The translations under genes and the position numbers were made by a program. Source: Euonymus europaeus (Eukaryota > Streptophyta > Magnoliopsida > Celastrales > Celastraceae). From it: 64,000 bases of DNA. The stretch covers positions 22,671,001 to 22,735,000 of the forward strand of contig OY756957.1 of assembly GCA_963580455.1 (NCBI GenBank), written 5' to 3'. The notes beneath the pieces are model-generated. The model saw nothing but the letters and a program-made list of their open reading frames with translations, ran no database searches and was not told the origin of the DNA. Below are positions 36,354 through 48,618 of this stretch, one piece after another; within the stretch, counting starts at the first letter, position 1, and every line of letters begins with the position of its first letter.

Positions 36354-39190
36354 AATACTTGTTCAAGGCCCAGGCTGACCAAGTACATACGATTCATAAC
36401 TCACAACACAACTCATGATAATTTTGAGTTTCATGGTCAATAATCGACAAAATTTTTGTCCGTTGTTTGATGTGACAGCCATACTCTTGTCTTAGTCACT
36501 GTAGAAGAGCTTTAGCATTCACAATTTTCTTAGCTAGGGAATTGATTACCAAACCATTAGCTTTTGCTTGATCTTTGATTTGCTCTAAAGTATTCAGCAG
36601 ACGCTCTGCTTCTTTGGGGATATCTTTAATCTGCTTGATCACCCGAGAGTGCGATGATAATTGAGATTTTGATGATTTCAAGTCGAATGATAATAGGCTT
36701 AGTACCACTCGATTGCACATAAGAGAACAATGACGCGGTAATCAGGCTATTGGGTTGAAACAATGGAGGTAGAGACTCTGGATTAGCAAAAGAAGTCAAC
36801 GATGAAGTTGCCTGTGGGACACTTTCTTAGGGAAAGGATCAGAAGATTCCTACAAAAAAACAGTTAAACAAGTCGATCGAATGGAATAAAACTCTATGTT
36901 GCTAGGAGATCAGAAAATCACTTAACTCAAAGTTGATTCAGGAAAAATTTGAAGAGGGATAGCCTGCAAAGAAACGGCGGATACGACATTGAAGGGAATG
37001 ACCACAATAGAATCATTGTGAAATTGAGTAGATTTCTCACCAGAGTTTTGAACAGCATCTTACAACCCTTGATGATCGTCCAAAGATTCCCTCTCCTCAT
37101 AGGGAATGTCAAAGACAAAAACCACTAAGGAACTTTCCTTCAAAGTAGATACATATTCAGCTTGGTTACTAGTGACATCAATAGTTGGTACGATGGTTTG
37201 ACTTGTTGAGCTCAAAGACATATGCATGGTAGCATCCGCATCATCTGTGATATGGTCATCAATTAGCACAACTAGAACATATGATAAGATAAAACAAGGA
37301 GAGGCATGCTCAAGAATGTGTACCTTCTCTTTGGTATGCTGGAGAACCAGAGGGAGGCTCAAATCCATGACTTGTTAATGCTTGGGAAGAAAATTCAAAT
37401 GGGTTGAAAGAAGAGAGGGATCTTAGTTGGGTAATGAAAGAATAAAGCGAAGAGTTACCATAAAGAGAAGTACCTTCTTCATTTGTTTTTGTTTGAGCAA
37501 AGTAGGAGGAATGGAAGATAGAGACACTTGACCCCGACCTCAGGAGAGGCACTGAAGCCATATCAAATAGCTAAGAATTCATTGAAAATGAATATTATAA
37601 CAAAATCATCAATAAGAACCAAGGAGAAGCTTACTCGAATTAGGGGTTCGACATTTTCCTCCACCTCTACTTCTTTCTGGTTATCACTTTTTGTCACAAG
37701 TAAGGATGAACTAGTAACATGAGACAAGGTCTTTGTTTTTGGAACACAAAAGAACAATTAGTAAGAAGTCCCTATTAGGTTTGCAAATAAGGTAAAATAG
37801 AACAACTTACTTTTAAACATCGACGACACTAGAAATTTTTTGAAAGTGTTGATCGAAGGGATAATCGTGTCTTGACTTGTTATAGACATTACAAGAGTCT
37901 TTATTTTACCAGGCTCTTTCTGAACAGTAGGAGGTTTGAGGTCATTGTCAAATAGCCTTCACAAAAGCCCCAGTATATATTTGAGTCGCCCTTGAAATAA
38001 GCTCAAACTTATCCGCAGCCATAGTATGCCATACAATAGTCCACCAGGTTTCGAAAGAAGGATACGAGAAAGAGGTAAACTAGCTAGGATCGGTGAAAGT
38101 ATCCATCAATGGTACTCGGTCCAATTGAACTTGAAATTGATGATAGCTTCATTAAGTTACTGAACATATAAGTTAGCAGTTTTCCTATTCCAGAACCGAT
38201 TAGACTTAAAATTGAAAGGAACACCAATGCCCTGCATAAGGACCAAGCAGTCAAGCGAACATATTAGGATTATAAAGCTCGATACAGTGTTCTAGGTTGA
38301 TCACTGCGAGTTCTCGAACTGCACAGACTATTCTCCAAAATTGTGTTCCTCTGTAACTTCAGATACCATCAGTAGATGGAAAATACGGTACTTATCAACA
38401 ATTATAATTTTCGACCCAACAGTCTTCAAGATGAAATTTCTATATAATGGTCTGAATGGGCATGGAAGAATCTCCATGGCGAGACAACAAATATCTGCCA
38501 AGGGTGCCAGAAGTAGCCTGAGAAGCTTGAAGGTCTCAGTCCGATACAGGTTCTCTATAGAGAGAAGCCAAAGAAGGAAAGTAAGCATAGATCCAAAGTT
38601 GGAGGAGACAGAAAGGACCATGGCATTTAGATTTGAACCATGTAGCAATAGTTTGGTTTAATAGGTTACAAAGGAGGCCCAAGCACATGGGTGCTAAAGC
38701 AATTTTTTCTCCTTCCATTAAAGCCTCGACCAGGGCCATACTAGTTTTCATAACCTTAGCAGATCGACTACAAAAGATATACATGCTAAACAAGTAAAGT
38801 AAAAAAGCTCAAAGTTCTCGATCGTGCACAAGATTAACTTGCTTGTTCTATTTCGCACAGAAAGTGCAACGGTAAATATGCGTTCTAGTTCCCGAATATA
38901 GTCAATCGATCAAGTTGAGAAAATAAAAGGGACTGATGTAAATTAGGGTAATAGTCTGCAATAGCCTCCAAGGAATTTCCTAGGGGAGCAATATAGCAAG
39001 GACCAAGCATCGGCGGGCGATCAGGTTCAAAAGGAATTAGAACGTCTGAATTGATGGCAAGGCTTTCAAAGAAGATGGATTCTTCTATGGAATCAATGAC
39101 TTGAGTATGGACAGGGATTGATGGAATAGAAGATGAATCCATGGAAACAGAAAAATGAGAAGTAAAGGGTGAGTCGATAAACCCTGACAA
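35806..39190 (-). pseudogene. Plant mobile domain (PMD) protein pseudogene
   Basis: The apparent N-terminus (39190-38885) reads MSGFIDSPFTSHFSVSMDSS. The PMD-like core lies at 38793-38536: MALVEALMEGEKIALAPMCL and CHGPFCLLQLWIYAYFPSLA, as in the aminotransferase-like plant mobile domain carried by some Ty3/gypsy and MULE-type elements. Following pieces change frame (the GDSSMP segment near 38475) and have many stops to about 37950. Further downstream, Ser-rich and coiled-coil frames (36720-36496, 36030-35806: VKLEEELENTEMELHAARKC) look like the usual variable C-terminus. It is broken beyond use; whether it was a free gene or part of a retroelement is unclear. Confidence 0.65.
36319..36345. 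repeat. (AT)n microsatellite
   Basis: A perfect AT dinucleotide run of 27 bases lies inside the mobile-domain pseudogene region. Confidence 0.95.
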
Positions 39191-39856
39191 TACAAGAGAG
39201 CAAAAAACATAGTGTGAAGAGATGTCTAATATGCCTCACTCTTTTCAAACGTCGTATGTGCAAGAGAGTATTTGTTACTGCCATAAATTTAACAGTTCTG
39301 AAAAGAGTCCATATCTGACCAAAGGCCCAAATAGTAGCCCAATATGCCTCAAAAAGAAAGTTGTTGGCAGTTACTAGAAGTTTAAAAGTTCGACCAATCA
39401 CAAAGAGTGAGGAAAAGCTATAAAGGAGGCTTAAAGAGATTGGAAAAGAGGTCCAGAACCATATCCACAAGTTTCTACGTTTCAAAGTATCTTTCTTTTG
39501 TATTAGTCTAGTCTAGTTAACTCATCCTTTTTTCCGATTCAATATAAGTTTCATTTTTCTAGAGATTAATCCAATTCTATTTCTTCGATTCCTTAGCATA
39601 ATTCAATTAGGCAGTTTAATTTACTTGCACCTTAGTTTCAATATCGTTCGATTAGTTCATAGATATTTTCGTTGTAAGTAGATAGAATTCTAGCATTAGA
39701 CACTGCATTCAAAGTCTTCTTAGTTGAAGCAAGGTTAGAACCATACACTCATTTTGATCATTTAATTTCACCGATTGATACTCGTCACGTATCTGCGACC
39801 TCATTTGCATAATCTTGAGTCATTCAAACTCTAAATATTTTCCCCATGAACACTTA
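39191..39856. other. Spacer without a supported feature
   Basis: A 130-codon minus-strand frame (39093-39485) overlaps the PMD N-terminus and shows no domain. The rest is AT-rich with no recognisable element. Confidence 0.4.
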
Positions 39857-40060
39857 GTATTCATTTTGATATGAAAGATATTGGGAAGGCTGATTTCATA
39901 TTGGGTATGAAAATAACTAAGACGTGTGATGTAAAATTCTTGGATCAGTCGCATTATGTTAAGAGAATCTTGAAAAAATATAGGTTTCATGATTGTAACC
40001 ATGTTACTGCACCTTTTGATCCTTGTGTGGATTTATTTCCTTATTGAGAATGATGATGAG
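39857..40060 (+). pseudogene. Ty1/copia reverse transcriptase scrap
   Basis: The plus strand reads FDMKDIGKADFILGMKI, then LDQSHYVKRILKKYRFHDC and TAPFDPCVDLF, the C-terminal part of copia RT (usually KDLGEADVILG...QSHYIEKIL...). It is only about 65 codons and flanked by unrelated sequence. Confidence 0.85.
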
Positions 40061-40320
40061 ATTATTGATCTCACAAGCTCTCTTCTTTCTAAAATTGTAT
40101 TCTTTCAAGTATTCTTTGGGTAGAGGAAAAATGTGTCTATTTGTGGGGCTTCGAGCTAACCAAGTGAATGCAAGTAAGAGTTAGCTACAAGATCGAGTCG
40201 GACTGTTGTATCCCAGAGCAGTCAAGTCAAATATTTCTAGTGCACCAGTTCTTTTGAAAAAAGAAAAAAAAGAATTACAGAGGGCCTGAATCTCCTTGAA
40301 GAGAGCGAGATACCCGTGCC

Positions 40321-40919
40321 TAGGGATGGCAAAAAAACTCGATCCGTGCACTATCCGTATGGTATCCGATCCGTTTAAAATTCGAAAACCGATCCTATAG
40401 GGTTTGGAAACGGTTTTGATTTTTATTTTCAAATTCATCACAGTTTTGGGTCGGTTTTGGTATTTGATGCCGGGTTTAGGATACCCGAACCGATTAATAA
40501 ATGGTTAGGGTACCCAAACCGAAACCGTACCCATAACCATAACTAACCCGGCCCGACCCAACCCTTAATTTCAAGTAAATTCTTAAAAATATAGTATATA
40601 TGTTAGAGAAGGGATTCGAACCTTACACATGTATACAAAACTAAATCACTTAACCACTAATTCAATTGTTTGATTTTTTGTTATAGACTTTCATAGTTTA
40701 TAAATATATATTCAGTGTTTGGAAACATTATCCAATCAATTATGAAAGAAATTGAAAAAGTTAAACGGTAAATGGGTACCCGGTGATAAACGATTATGGA
40801 AAGGTTCCGATTTTGGAAATCTAAATGATTTTTTAAACGGTTTTGGTATAGGGTACATTAAACAGTAACGGTTTTAGTATTTCTTAAATGGAAGGGTACC
40901 CGACCCGTTGTCATCCCTA
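40321..40919. mobile_element. Non-autonomous hAT-like MITE
   Basis: It begins TAGGGATGGCAA and ends in the reverse complement of TAGGGATGACAA. A perfect 8-bp direct duplication, CCCGTGCC, flanks it (40313-40320 and 40920-40927), as expected of hAT transposition. The interior carries repeated CGGTTTTGG and GGGTACCC motifs in both orientations and has no transposase frame. Confidence 0.92.
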
Positions 40920-40927
40920 CCCGTGCC

Positions 40928-41554
40928 TCAGTCCACTATGATCGAAGTTGCAATTCCCATTTTCTATTGTATTTTTCATTATTTGTACTCTTTGCACCAA
41001 CAAAAACTAAAATAGTCATATGCATATTCTCGAGTAATTTAATTGGCTCTCTCTCTCTCAATACTTACTGAATGATAATGTGTCGATATTAAGAGCTAAA
41101 CTAGGGTTTTTGAGCCTAATGGAGGACAAAAATAATTTGATTAGAAACCGGACAAAAATTTCAAATGAAATAATACAAGGTCAGAAAACTTTTTGGTTAC
41201 TAGACAATTATCTTATCAGCAGCAGAAGATGAGATCATAACAAATACAAATAAAGAAAAAAAAATTGAATTTTAACAACGTGGGAATCACCAGAGTAACA
41301 AACGCACATGAGCAAAATCTAATGGTCATCAAAGAAACCGCTTTTTAACAAGGAAATAAATTTAAAACTTACCGAGTGATCTTTATTTACTGCACGGTAA
41401 TAGCCGGCGCATTTGTGCGTATAGTCCCCAGTTTTTTACGCTTTGATGTCTGAAACAACTATTGCGTCTCCATTTGCTGTGAAAACACCCCATCCCCTCT
41501 TTTACTCGGCCTCTTGACAAATCACAGGAAAACCCAGGAAAAAAAAGACCAAAA
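40928..41554 (+). promoter_or_regulatory. Upstream region and 5' UTR of the E2 gene
   Basis: No coding signal. A CT microsatellite (about 41049-41060) and a pyrimidine-rich stretch (about 41485-41515) precede the start codon. No clear TATA box was picked out. Confidence 0.4.
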
Positions 41555-44500
41555 ATGTCTTCTCCAAGCAAACGCCGAGAGATGGATTTGATGAAACTGT
41601 ACTTAATTTAATTGATTTTATGTTTTTTTAATGCTTTGATTCTCGTATTTTTCTGGGTTCAATTTAATTTGTTTTGATTGATTTTGAATAGGATGATGAG
41701 TGATTACAAAGTGGAGATGATCAATGATGGCATGCAAGAGTTCTATGTGGAATTCAATGGACCGAAAGACAGTAAATCAATCTGTTCCACTTGTGTTCTT
41801 TTTCATGATCTAGTTTTTATTTCTGTGCAAAAGTGAACTCCTTTTCATGGTTCTGCTGATTTTTCCTGAGCTGACTATGTTGACTGATGCTTAGATTTAG
41901 ATTTCTTAATTGATCTCCTTTAATTATCACTTAGATTGTTCATTAGCCCAATAGTACGTTAGATGACTTTATTTTATTTTTTTTATATTAACTGCAGTCA
42001 TGGTGTTCACTGATTTTCCACTATGAGGATAACCTGATAAAAGTGATGGGTTGCTGTTTGATTTTATTTTGAATTTTGATCTAAGTTTTCAATTCTTCCA
42101 TTTTTCAGCAGTAGCATATTGAACCTTATAGCTAAGGTCCAAAATATGAAAATAAAAAGGTGTCTACACGAAAAGAGTTCAGATTTTGTTTTTGATTGAT
42201 AATTTGATAGGTCCATATCTGGGAGGTGTGTGGAAGATAAGGGTGGAGCTACCAGATGCTTATCCTTATAAATCTCCATCCATTGGTTTTATCAACAAGA
42301 TCTACCACCCAAACGTTGATGAAATGTAAGTGGGTTTTAGTATTCTTGCGAATTGAAGCTGTTGTCTTCTGTGAATTGTGTTAGGACCTAGACATCCATG
42401 TAGTTGGTTTTGAAGTATTCAATTCTTCGTCATTTGTGAGCATAGGTCTGGTTCAGTTTGTTTGGATGTTATCAATCAGACTTGGAGTCCTATGTTTGGT
42501 AAGCAATCCATTACTGTCTTCCCTGTCGATAATTGATTTGCAAAGCTTCTCTAATCAATTTGCTCTGTCTTTGGATTCCATCATTGTTCTATGATTAGTG
42601 AAATTGGTATCAGGATTTGATAGCCAATTTCTAATTTTATTTCATAAAATTTCTTTTCAGATCTCGTCAATGTGTTTGAAGTGTTTCTTCCTCAACTTCT
42701 TTTATATCCAAACCCTTCTGATCCCTTGAATGGAGAAGCTGCTGCTTTACTGATGCGCGATCGGACTGCCTATGAACAGAGAGTGAAAGGTAGCTACCTT
42801 TAAACTAATAGATTATTTTGTACTGTGAGGATGTTGAGTCGTAAGGTTTTTGGATCTTAACTACACAGTTCAATGGAAGAAAGGCCACGGGAGCCGCCAA
42901 ATGGTAAAAATGGGACATAAATTTTTAGTGTCTTTACTTTATTCATTTCCTGTGATAAGTTTTAGAGTCTTGAAGTACTTGCGCTGATGTAGCCCTCAAA
43001 GATGTGGATTTCTCCAAATAAACTTACAGTTTAACCAATGAAATTTTGGTGCACAAGGATCCCATCTTTTCAAAAGTTATGGAGCTCGAATGTGCATCCG
43101 CTTTGCCGACACATTACAGATACGCTATTTCTGATAGTTTGAACCATTGACATCAAGGTCACTTTGGAGCAACCTTACTGCATTTTCATGCATCTTTTTT
43201 TCTCATTGCTAGTCATGTCAGCTCTTTGGTATCTATATCCAGTTTCATTGGGAAGAAGCTTAATCAACTGTTAGGTCGAGCATGGACTCCCTTACCACCA
43301 TCTGATTACTCTGCCTCTACATTTTTTCATCGCATATCTCTGACTGGCATTACAGTATACCTGTTTTGCTTTTAGTAGTTACAATATCTTGCTCATTGCC
43401 TATTTATCTTCTTCTTTTCTTTTTTTGGTTGTTCTTGACTTCGTTCAATTTATTTGGATTAAGGAAATGATATGTCTCCATTCGCGTTTCAGTCTTTACC
43501 GTGCATTGTCACACATAGAAAATGAAGTAGAAATTATTTTATTTTTTTGTCGCCTGCAGCGATCAAGACACATTTATGTACCTTCTCTTCGTTAAATGGG
43601 TTTGCATTTTATATCTTTAAGTGTAGCATGGGGATATGGGATCTGGATATGTAACATGTGACTTTCAAAGTTCTCAAATCTTTGTTCTTTTCAATATGAA
43701 TGGACAGACTGAGTTTAAAAAAAATATATCTATGTTGTTATAATGAGTAAGACAAATGAACAAACTGAGTTTAAAAAATATCTACGTTGTCTTAATGAGA
43801 TTTAGAAGTTAGATGAAAGTTTTGAAGAGACAAGGCATAGTGGTAAAGTTGTGGAGGTGCAATCTTAAGGTCACAAGTTCAATTCTCGTAAAAAGTCTCT
43901 CCACATATTATGTGAGGGTAAGGTTTGCATACATCTTGCATGTGCCTAACCCAGCCCACTGCGGGAGCCCTTTGCACGGGTGTTGTTTACCTTTTATGAA
44001 AGTTTTGACAAGAGAAGACACTCACAGCTAGTACATCCTTGCTGCAATTGTTGGGGGTGAATTACATTTAATCATTTTTAAACACTTGCTTGGAGATCAG
44101 ATTTAGTACTGCATTCAGTTCAAAAGATTGGTGATGGAAAAGAAATTTCCTTTTATTTCATTGATGCTGAATGAAGACTGCAATACAATATCCTCAGGAA
44201 GAGAGTAGTGCTCTATTTTGTGCGGCATGAAAAACTATGCTGGCTTTCAATTTCATCCTTCTCTGTCTTGGCTTCAACCTTGTGTCAAAATTAAGTAATT
44301 AACAGTTCACCCTAGTTTTGTGATAGCTCTGAACAGTTCAGAATTGAATTAGCTTCATAGGCATGTAACCATACCAAGGAGTTTGTGTAGGCATGCATGA
44401 ATACATGGACGCCTGAAGGTCAAGCATAGTGACTATTGTCTTCTGAAATCCTTTTTCTCTTCACCTATTATCTGTTGTGGAAGTTACAAAGGTTGCAAGG

Positions 44501-45279
44501 ATCCAGAAGTTTATGCTTTGATGCTAAAGTTGAGAAAAATTCAGTAGGAGATGCTAAAATGAGGAGTAAAAAATAGACTTGTATGGAGCTGGTCACAAAG
44601 GACATATAATATACTCGACAGGATTAACAGATATTGTAATTTTAGACTGAAAATAAATGACCGAAAAGCATCCATATATTATTAATTTCTTTTATATAGT
44701 CATATAGTTTGCCCCAAATTGTTTTGTGATGATGGCTTCAGCCGTTGTCAGCTAAATGACAAAAGCTTGCAGAGAATGTCTGTGCAACAACAAGAAACAT
44801 AAGGAGCTATGGTTTCAGTGCATGGCTCAAAGTCAATTTTGAATTTCATGCATAATGTATGCAAATGCTGGATTGATCTTTTTTTACTCAGAGATTCTTT
44901 GAAGTCTCAGGATTAACAACATTGACATCTATGCAAGTTCGCACAATAATGGTTCGCCGCAGATGGATAAATACCTCCATCTTCCGCCATGGCTATGTGT
45001 CCAGCATTGTCAATTATGTATTGCTCATTTTAAATCTTGCTCTAACTTCTAATTAACATGTTTAGGTCATCATTTATGTTCTGTTCTGTGCGTAACCTTG
45101 ATTTACTAATGTTGTCTAGCCATTGCTTAAGCCTATTCCATTATGCAGAGTACTCTGAGAAATATGCGAAGCCAGAAGATATAGGGGCAAAACCAGAGGA
45201 GCAATCCAGTGACGAGGAGCTGAGTGAAGTTGAATACGACTCTAGTGATGACCAAGTTGCTGGAAAAGCTGATCCTTGA
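41555..45279 (+). CDS. UBC5: Ubiquitin-conjugating enzyme E2 (UBC4/5/6 group, UBE2H-like)
   Basis: It accepts ubiquitin from E1 on a catalytic Cys and passes it on, with or without an E3, in cytosol or nucleus. Exons: 41555-41598, 41692-41771, 42211-42325, 42446-42498, 42661-42789, 45149-45279; all GT..AG with matching phases, 552 nt, 183 aa. It starts [14 protein letters not shown] as in the Arabidopsis UBC4/5/6 trio. The HPN motif is at 74-76 and the active-site Cys at 85 ([13 protein letters not shown]). An acidic Ser/Asp/Glu tail runs from about 150 and ends VAGKADP, a family hallmark. Residue 80 is Met across an exon junction where I recall Ser in relatives. Intron 5 is 2.36 kb and holds a SINE. 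A poly(A) hexamer lies at 45346. The symbol is by family resemblance; which of the three paralogs it matches is uncertain. Confidence 0.95.
43826..43995 (+). mobile_element. Au-like SINE in E2 intron 5
   Basis: About 170 bp, flanked by a perfect 13-bp target duplication, ATGAAAGTTTTGA (43813-43825 and 43996-44008). It has a tRNA-type A box (tagtggtaaagttg) and B box (aagttcaattc), a body like plant Au SINEs (cccactgcgggagccctttgcac), and ends TTTACCTTT. It is non-coding and was mobilised by LINE machinery. Confidence 0.88.
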
Positions 45280-45985
45280 TCGCATTTAGTATGCCTTTTA
45301 AATTATCCACCTCTTGTACATGATGATCATATTCAGCTCCTGGAAAATAAACCAATAGAACTGAAGGCTGATGGAAAAATTCGTACCCCTTTCTGTCTTT
45401 ATTTTCTATGGATATGTAAATTTATTAACAAGTCGCTTAATGTTTCAGACATTCTGTGCCAATGAGACTAAAGCATGTTGCTGATGTTTATGCTGTCTCC
45501 TGATAATTGTTGGTTTCGTAAACTTCATTAAGCTTCAGTCCGTAGTTTAGGCCACAATAATGGATCGATAAGAATGGCTTAGCCTGAGGACGAGTTGATA
45601 GGATCTTTGGCTAATTGCAATGACCTTTGTTTCTCATGTCTGGGGTGGCACATGGGAATGATCAGAAAATTTGAGTTCACCATGAATGAATGATACGGAT
45701 TTTTGTGTGCATGTAAGTTGAACCTTCCTAGCATAAACCAGAGATAAAGGTGAGGGGTTGGAGTTGATGATGAGAGATGGGGGGAAGTGAAGGGGAGAGG
45801 GGGTCGCTTTCCTGAAATTATTTGAAATGCATTAAATATCAGTCATCAGATTAATCTCATGGCTTAAATTTAGTAACATCAATCACAAAGGGTTTTCCTG
45901 AAATTATTAGAAACGTATTAAATATCAACCATAAGATGAATCTAATGGCTTAATTTTAGTAACAACCATCCACAAAGGGTTTTCT
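45280..45985. other. E2 3' UTR and spacer
   Basis: The 3' UTR has AATAAA at 45346-45351. At 45808-45981 an 86-bp unit ('tttcctgaaattattTgaaa...cacaaaggg') is repeated twice in tandem, ending right at the start of the chromovirus 5' LTR. No gene is visible. Confidence 0.55.
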
Positions 45986-46449
45986 TGTAACAGCTTGAAA
46001 TGTGTTAGGCTGATATAAGCATTTGCATGGTCGTTACTTACGTGTGTTAACTGTGTTTAGGGTTAATTTTTAGTTTTAAGTTCAACGGAATCGTTTTGGG
46101 TTACTTGGTTTAAACAAGTGGAAAATAGTTTGCCGCGGGGTGCAGTTTCATGCATTGATTCAAAATATTGTTGATATTGGTTTGTGGTTACGTGGTTGAA
46201 GCTAGTGAGTGGGAGGGGCATCCAAAAAATCAAAAGTGAATCTTTAGTCTCTTTCTTAACCTCTGTTGTACAGATTTCTTAGGAGAAATCCATCTCGAAA
46301 CGAATCTCACTCTATCTTTTGTTTGTCATTCGAGTGAAACGTGTATTTCCTTCAGTCTACTATTATCAAATATGTACTACTCACAATTCCAATGTTTGTT
46401 TATTTGAGATTTGTTGATAGCATAGCTCTCGTTATACAGTCGTATAACA
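45986..46449 (+). repeat. 5' LTR of the chromovirus
   Basis: 464 bp, starting TGTAACAG and ending TATAACA. It shares long blocks with the 3' LTR, for example 'gagtgggaggggcatcca' and 'gtcattcgagtgaaacgtg'. Confidence 0.9.
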
Positions 46450-46465
46450 ATTTGGTATCAAAGGG
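46450..46465 (+). other. Primer-binding site of the chromovirus
   Basis: The segment contains TTTGGTATCAAAGG, close to the initiator-Met-tRNA primer site of plant elements. It lies directly after the LTR. Confidence 0.7.
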
Positions 46466-46480
46466 ACCCTTGTTCTTTTT

Positions 46481-47660
46481 ATGGTAGTTACTCGCTCAAT
46501 GACTGAACAAGCAGCAATCGAAAGCCAGCAGAGGGCTATTGATGACCTAAACCTAAAGTTTACCAGCATGGAGTCGTTGATGCACTTAGTGGTTCAAGCT
46601 TTAAAGGGGAAAACGGGGGCTGACAATACATCTGGAAGCAGCTTGGTACTGGAGGATGACAACAGATCCCGGTATAGTGATTCAAACTATTGGGGACCCA
46701 GGTTTGATTTCCCTCAATTTTCTAGGGATGAACCTGTTGCTGATCAACAAGGCAGCTTAATACTTCACATTCTACAAGACTCTTGTTCATCAGAAGGTAA
46801 TGATTGCTTCATACTATTTCGATGGTACTGCTTATGTCTGGTTTACTGGGCTTGATACATATGGAGGAGTTACGAATTGGGATGACTTAACTTCAGCTTT
46901 AATGGTTAGATTTGGACCTAGCCTATTTGAGGATCCTATTGAGGAGTTGTTTAAGTTAAAATACACTGGCTCGATGGAGGATTTAAAGAGGAGGTTTGAG
47001 GTGTTGATTGTGAGAGTGAAAGATTTCATGGAGGCTCATAAAATCAGTTGTTTCTTTGCACTTTTGAGGGAAAAGGTGAGGATGCTAGTGAAGATGATGA
47101 AACTCAATTACTTGAATGAGGCCTATGGTATGGCGAAGATGCAAGAAGAGAGCCTTACAGCTACCTAAACAGACTACTCTAAACCAAATTCCTTCAAACT
47201 CTAAGTCTATCTTGTTATTCCTACTATTCCTAGCAAATCCTATCCTTCTTTATCCAACCCTCCACCTTTATAGATCACATATTCCCAAACATAAAACAAA
47301 TCTTACCAAAAACTCATTGAAAAAAAGATGACTAATAGAAGAGCTCAGGGCTTATGTTATTTCTCTGACATCAAACGGAAACCAAGCCATAAGTGTTCTA
47401 AACCTAAGCTCTTTGTGATCGAATGTGAAGAGGAGGATGTTGAGGGGGTTGGCAATAATCCTGTTGAGTTTGGTGGCCAAATAGCAATAGCTGAAAAAGG
47501 AAGAATAGCTTTACCGGATTAGGCTCATGAAATTACTTTTCATGCTATAGCTGGAGCTAAGGGGCAGAGCACGATGAGGGTGTTAGGATCTCTGATGAAT
47601 CAATCTATGGTGATACTAATTTATTCAGGCTCTACGCACAATTTTGTGGATCCCTCTATC
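46481..47660 (+). pseudogene. Chromovirus gag and protease remnant
   Basis: Gag starts MVVTRSMTEQAAIESQQRAI. A frameshift near 46780 moves the capsid core into another frame (MIASYYFDGTAYVWFTGL, then LFEDPIEELFKLKYTGSMED). The nucleic-acid-binding region at about 47355-47420 (GLCYFSDIKRKPSHKCSKPK) has lost a zinc-knuckle Cys. The protease site region near 47620-47655 reads IYSGSTHNFVDPS, where the catalytic Asp of the usual DSGSTHNF is replaced by Tyr. Confidence 0.85.
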
Positions 47661-48618
47661 CCTAGTAAAGGCTAGTTACTCTTCCTTAAGAGAATGCATG
47701 GCACCAGTTAAACTAGCAAATAGTGACTCACTATGGTTTCAGGGAAAGTATGCTCAACTCCTAATAGAAATTCAATGGGGGAGTTTTGTCACTAAATTAT
47801 TAGGATTAGCTCTGAGTGATTGTGATGTGGTTTTAGATGTCAAGTGGTTACAGACTCTTGGCCAGTTGAAATGGGATTTTTCTAAGTTGTGGATGAAGTT
47901 TAGTTAAGAGAATAAACCATTCCAGCTCCATGGGTTGAAGAAGAAAGGAACTACATTAATTGATGACAATGAACTGAGGAAGTTCACTGCAAATGAAAGG
48001 CAGGGTTTGTTATTGAAAATGATCGATGTGGAAGAATCTGAAACTATGATAGAGAAATATATCAGCTCAGAAGTGCAAACTGTCTTGGGTAAATTCAATG
48101 TGTTGTTTAGCATTCCAACAAACCTACCTCCTTCGAGGGATTGTGGTCGTAGGACTACCTTCAATAGTGGAGTTGCACCAATTAATGTCAAACCATACAG
48201 GTATCCTTACTGTCAGAAAGAGGAGATTGAGAAGATAGTGCAGGAGCTGCTAGATAGTGGGATGATCAGAAGAAGCTCTAGCCCTTTTTAATCACCGATT
48301 ATTTTGGTGAGAAAAGCTGATGGAACATGAAGGATATGTGTAGATTATAGAGTACTCAGCATGAACACTGTCAAAGACCGATTCCCAATACCAATAATTG
48401 AAGAGTTACCTGATGAATTAACTGGAGCCAAAGTCTTTACTAAATTGGATTTGAGGTATGGTTACCATCAAGTTCGGGTGAAGTTAGAGGATATACCCAA
48501 GGCAGCTTTTAGAACTCATAAAAGGCATTATAAGTTCCTAGTCACGCCAATTGGATTGACTAATGATCCAAGCACTTTCCAAGGTTTGATGAATGATGTT
48601 TTTAAACTTTTCTAAGGA

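Noticed and set aside
39093..39485. 130-codon minus-strand frame with hydrophobic stretches
   Set aside because: It overlaps the PMD N-terminal frame in another phase. The hydrophobic look comes from AT-rich codons; there is no start context or domain.
43826..43995. A tRNA gene suggested by A- and B-box-like motifs
   Set aside because: No cloverleaf can be formed. The flanking 13-bp duplication and the Au-like body identify a SINE.
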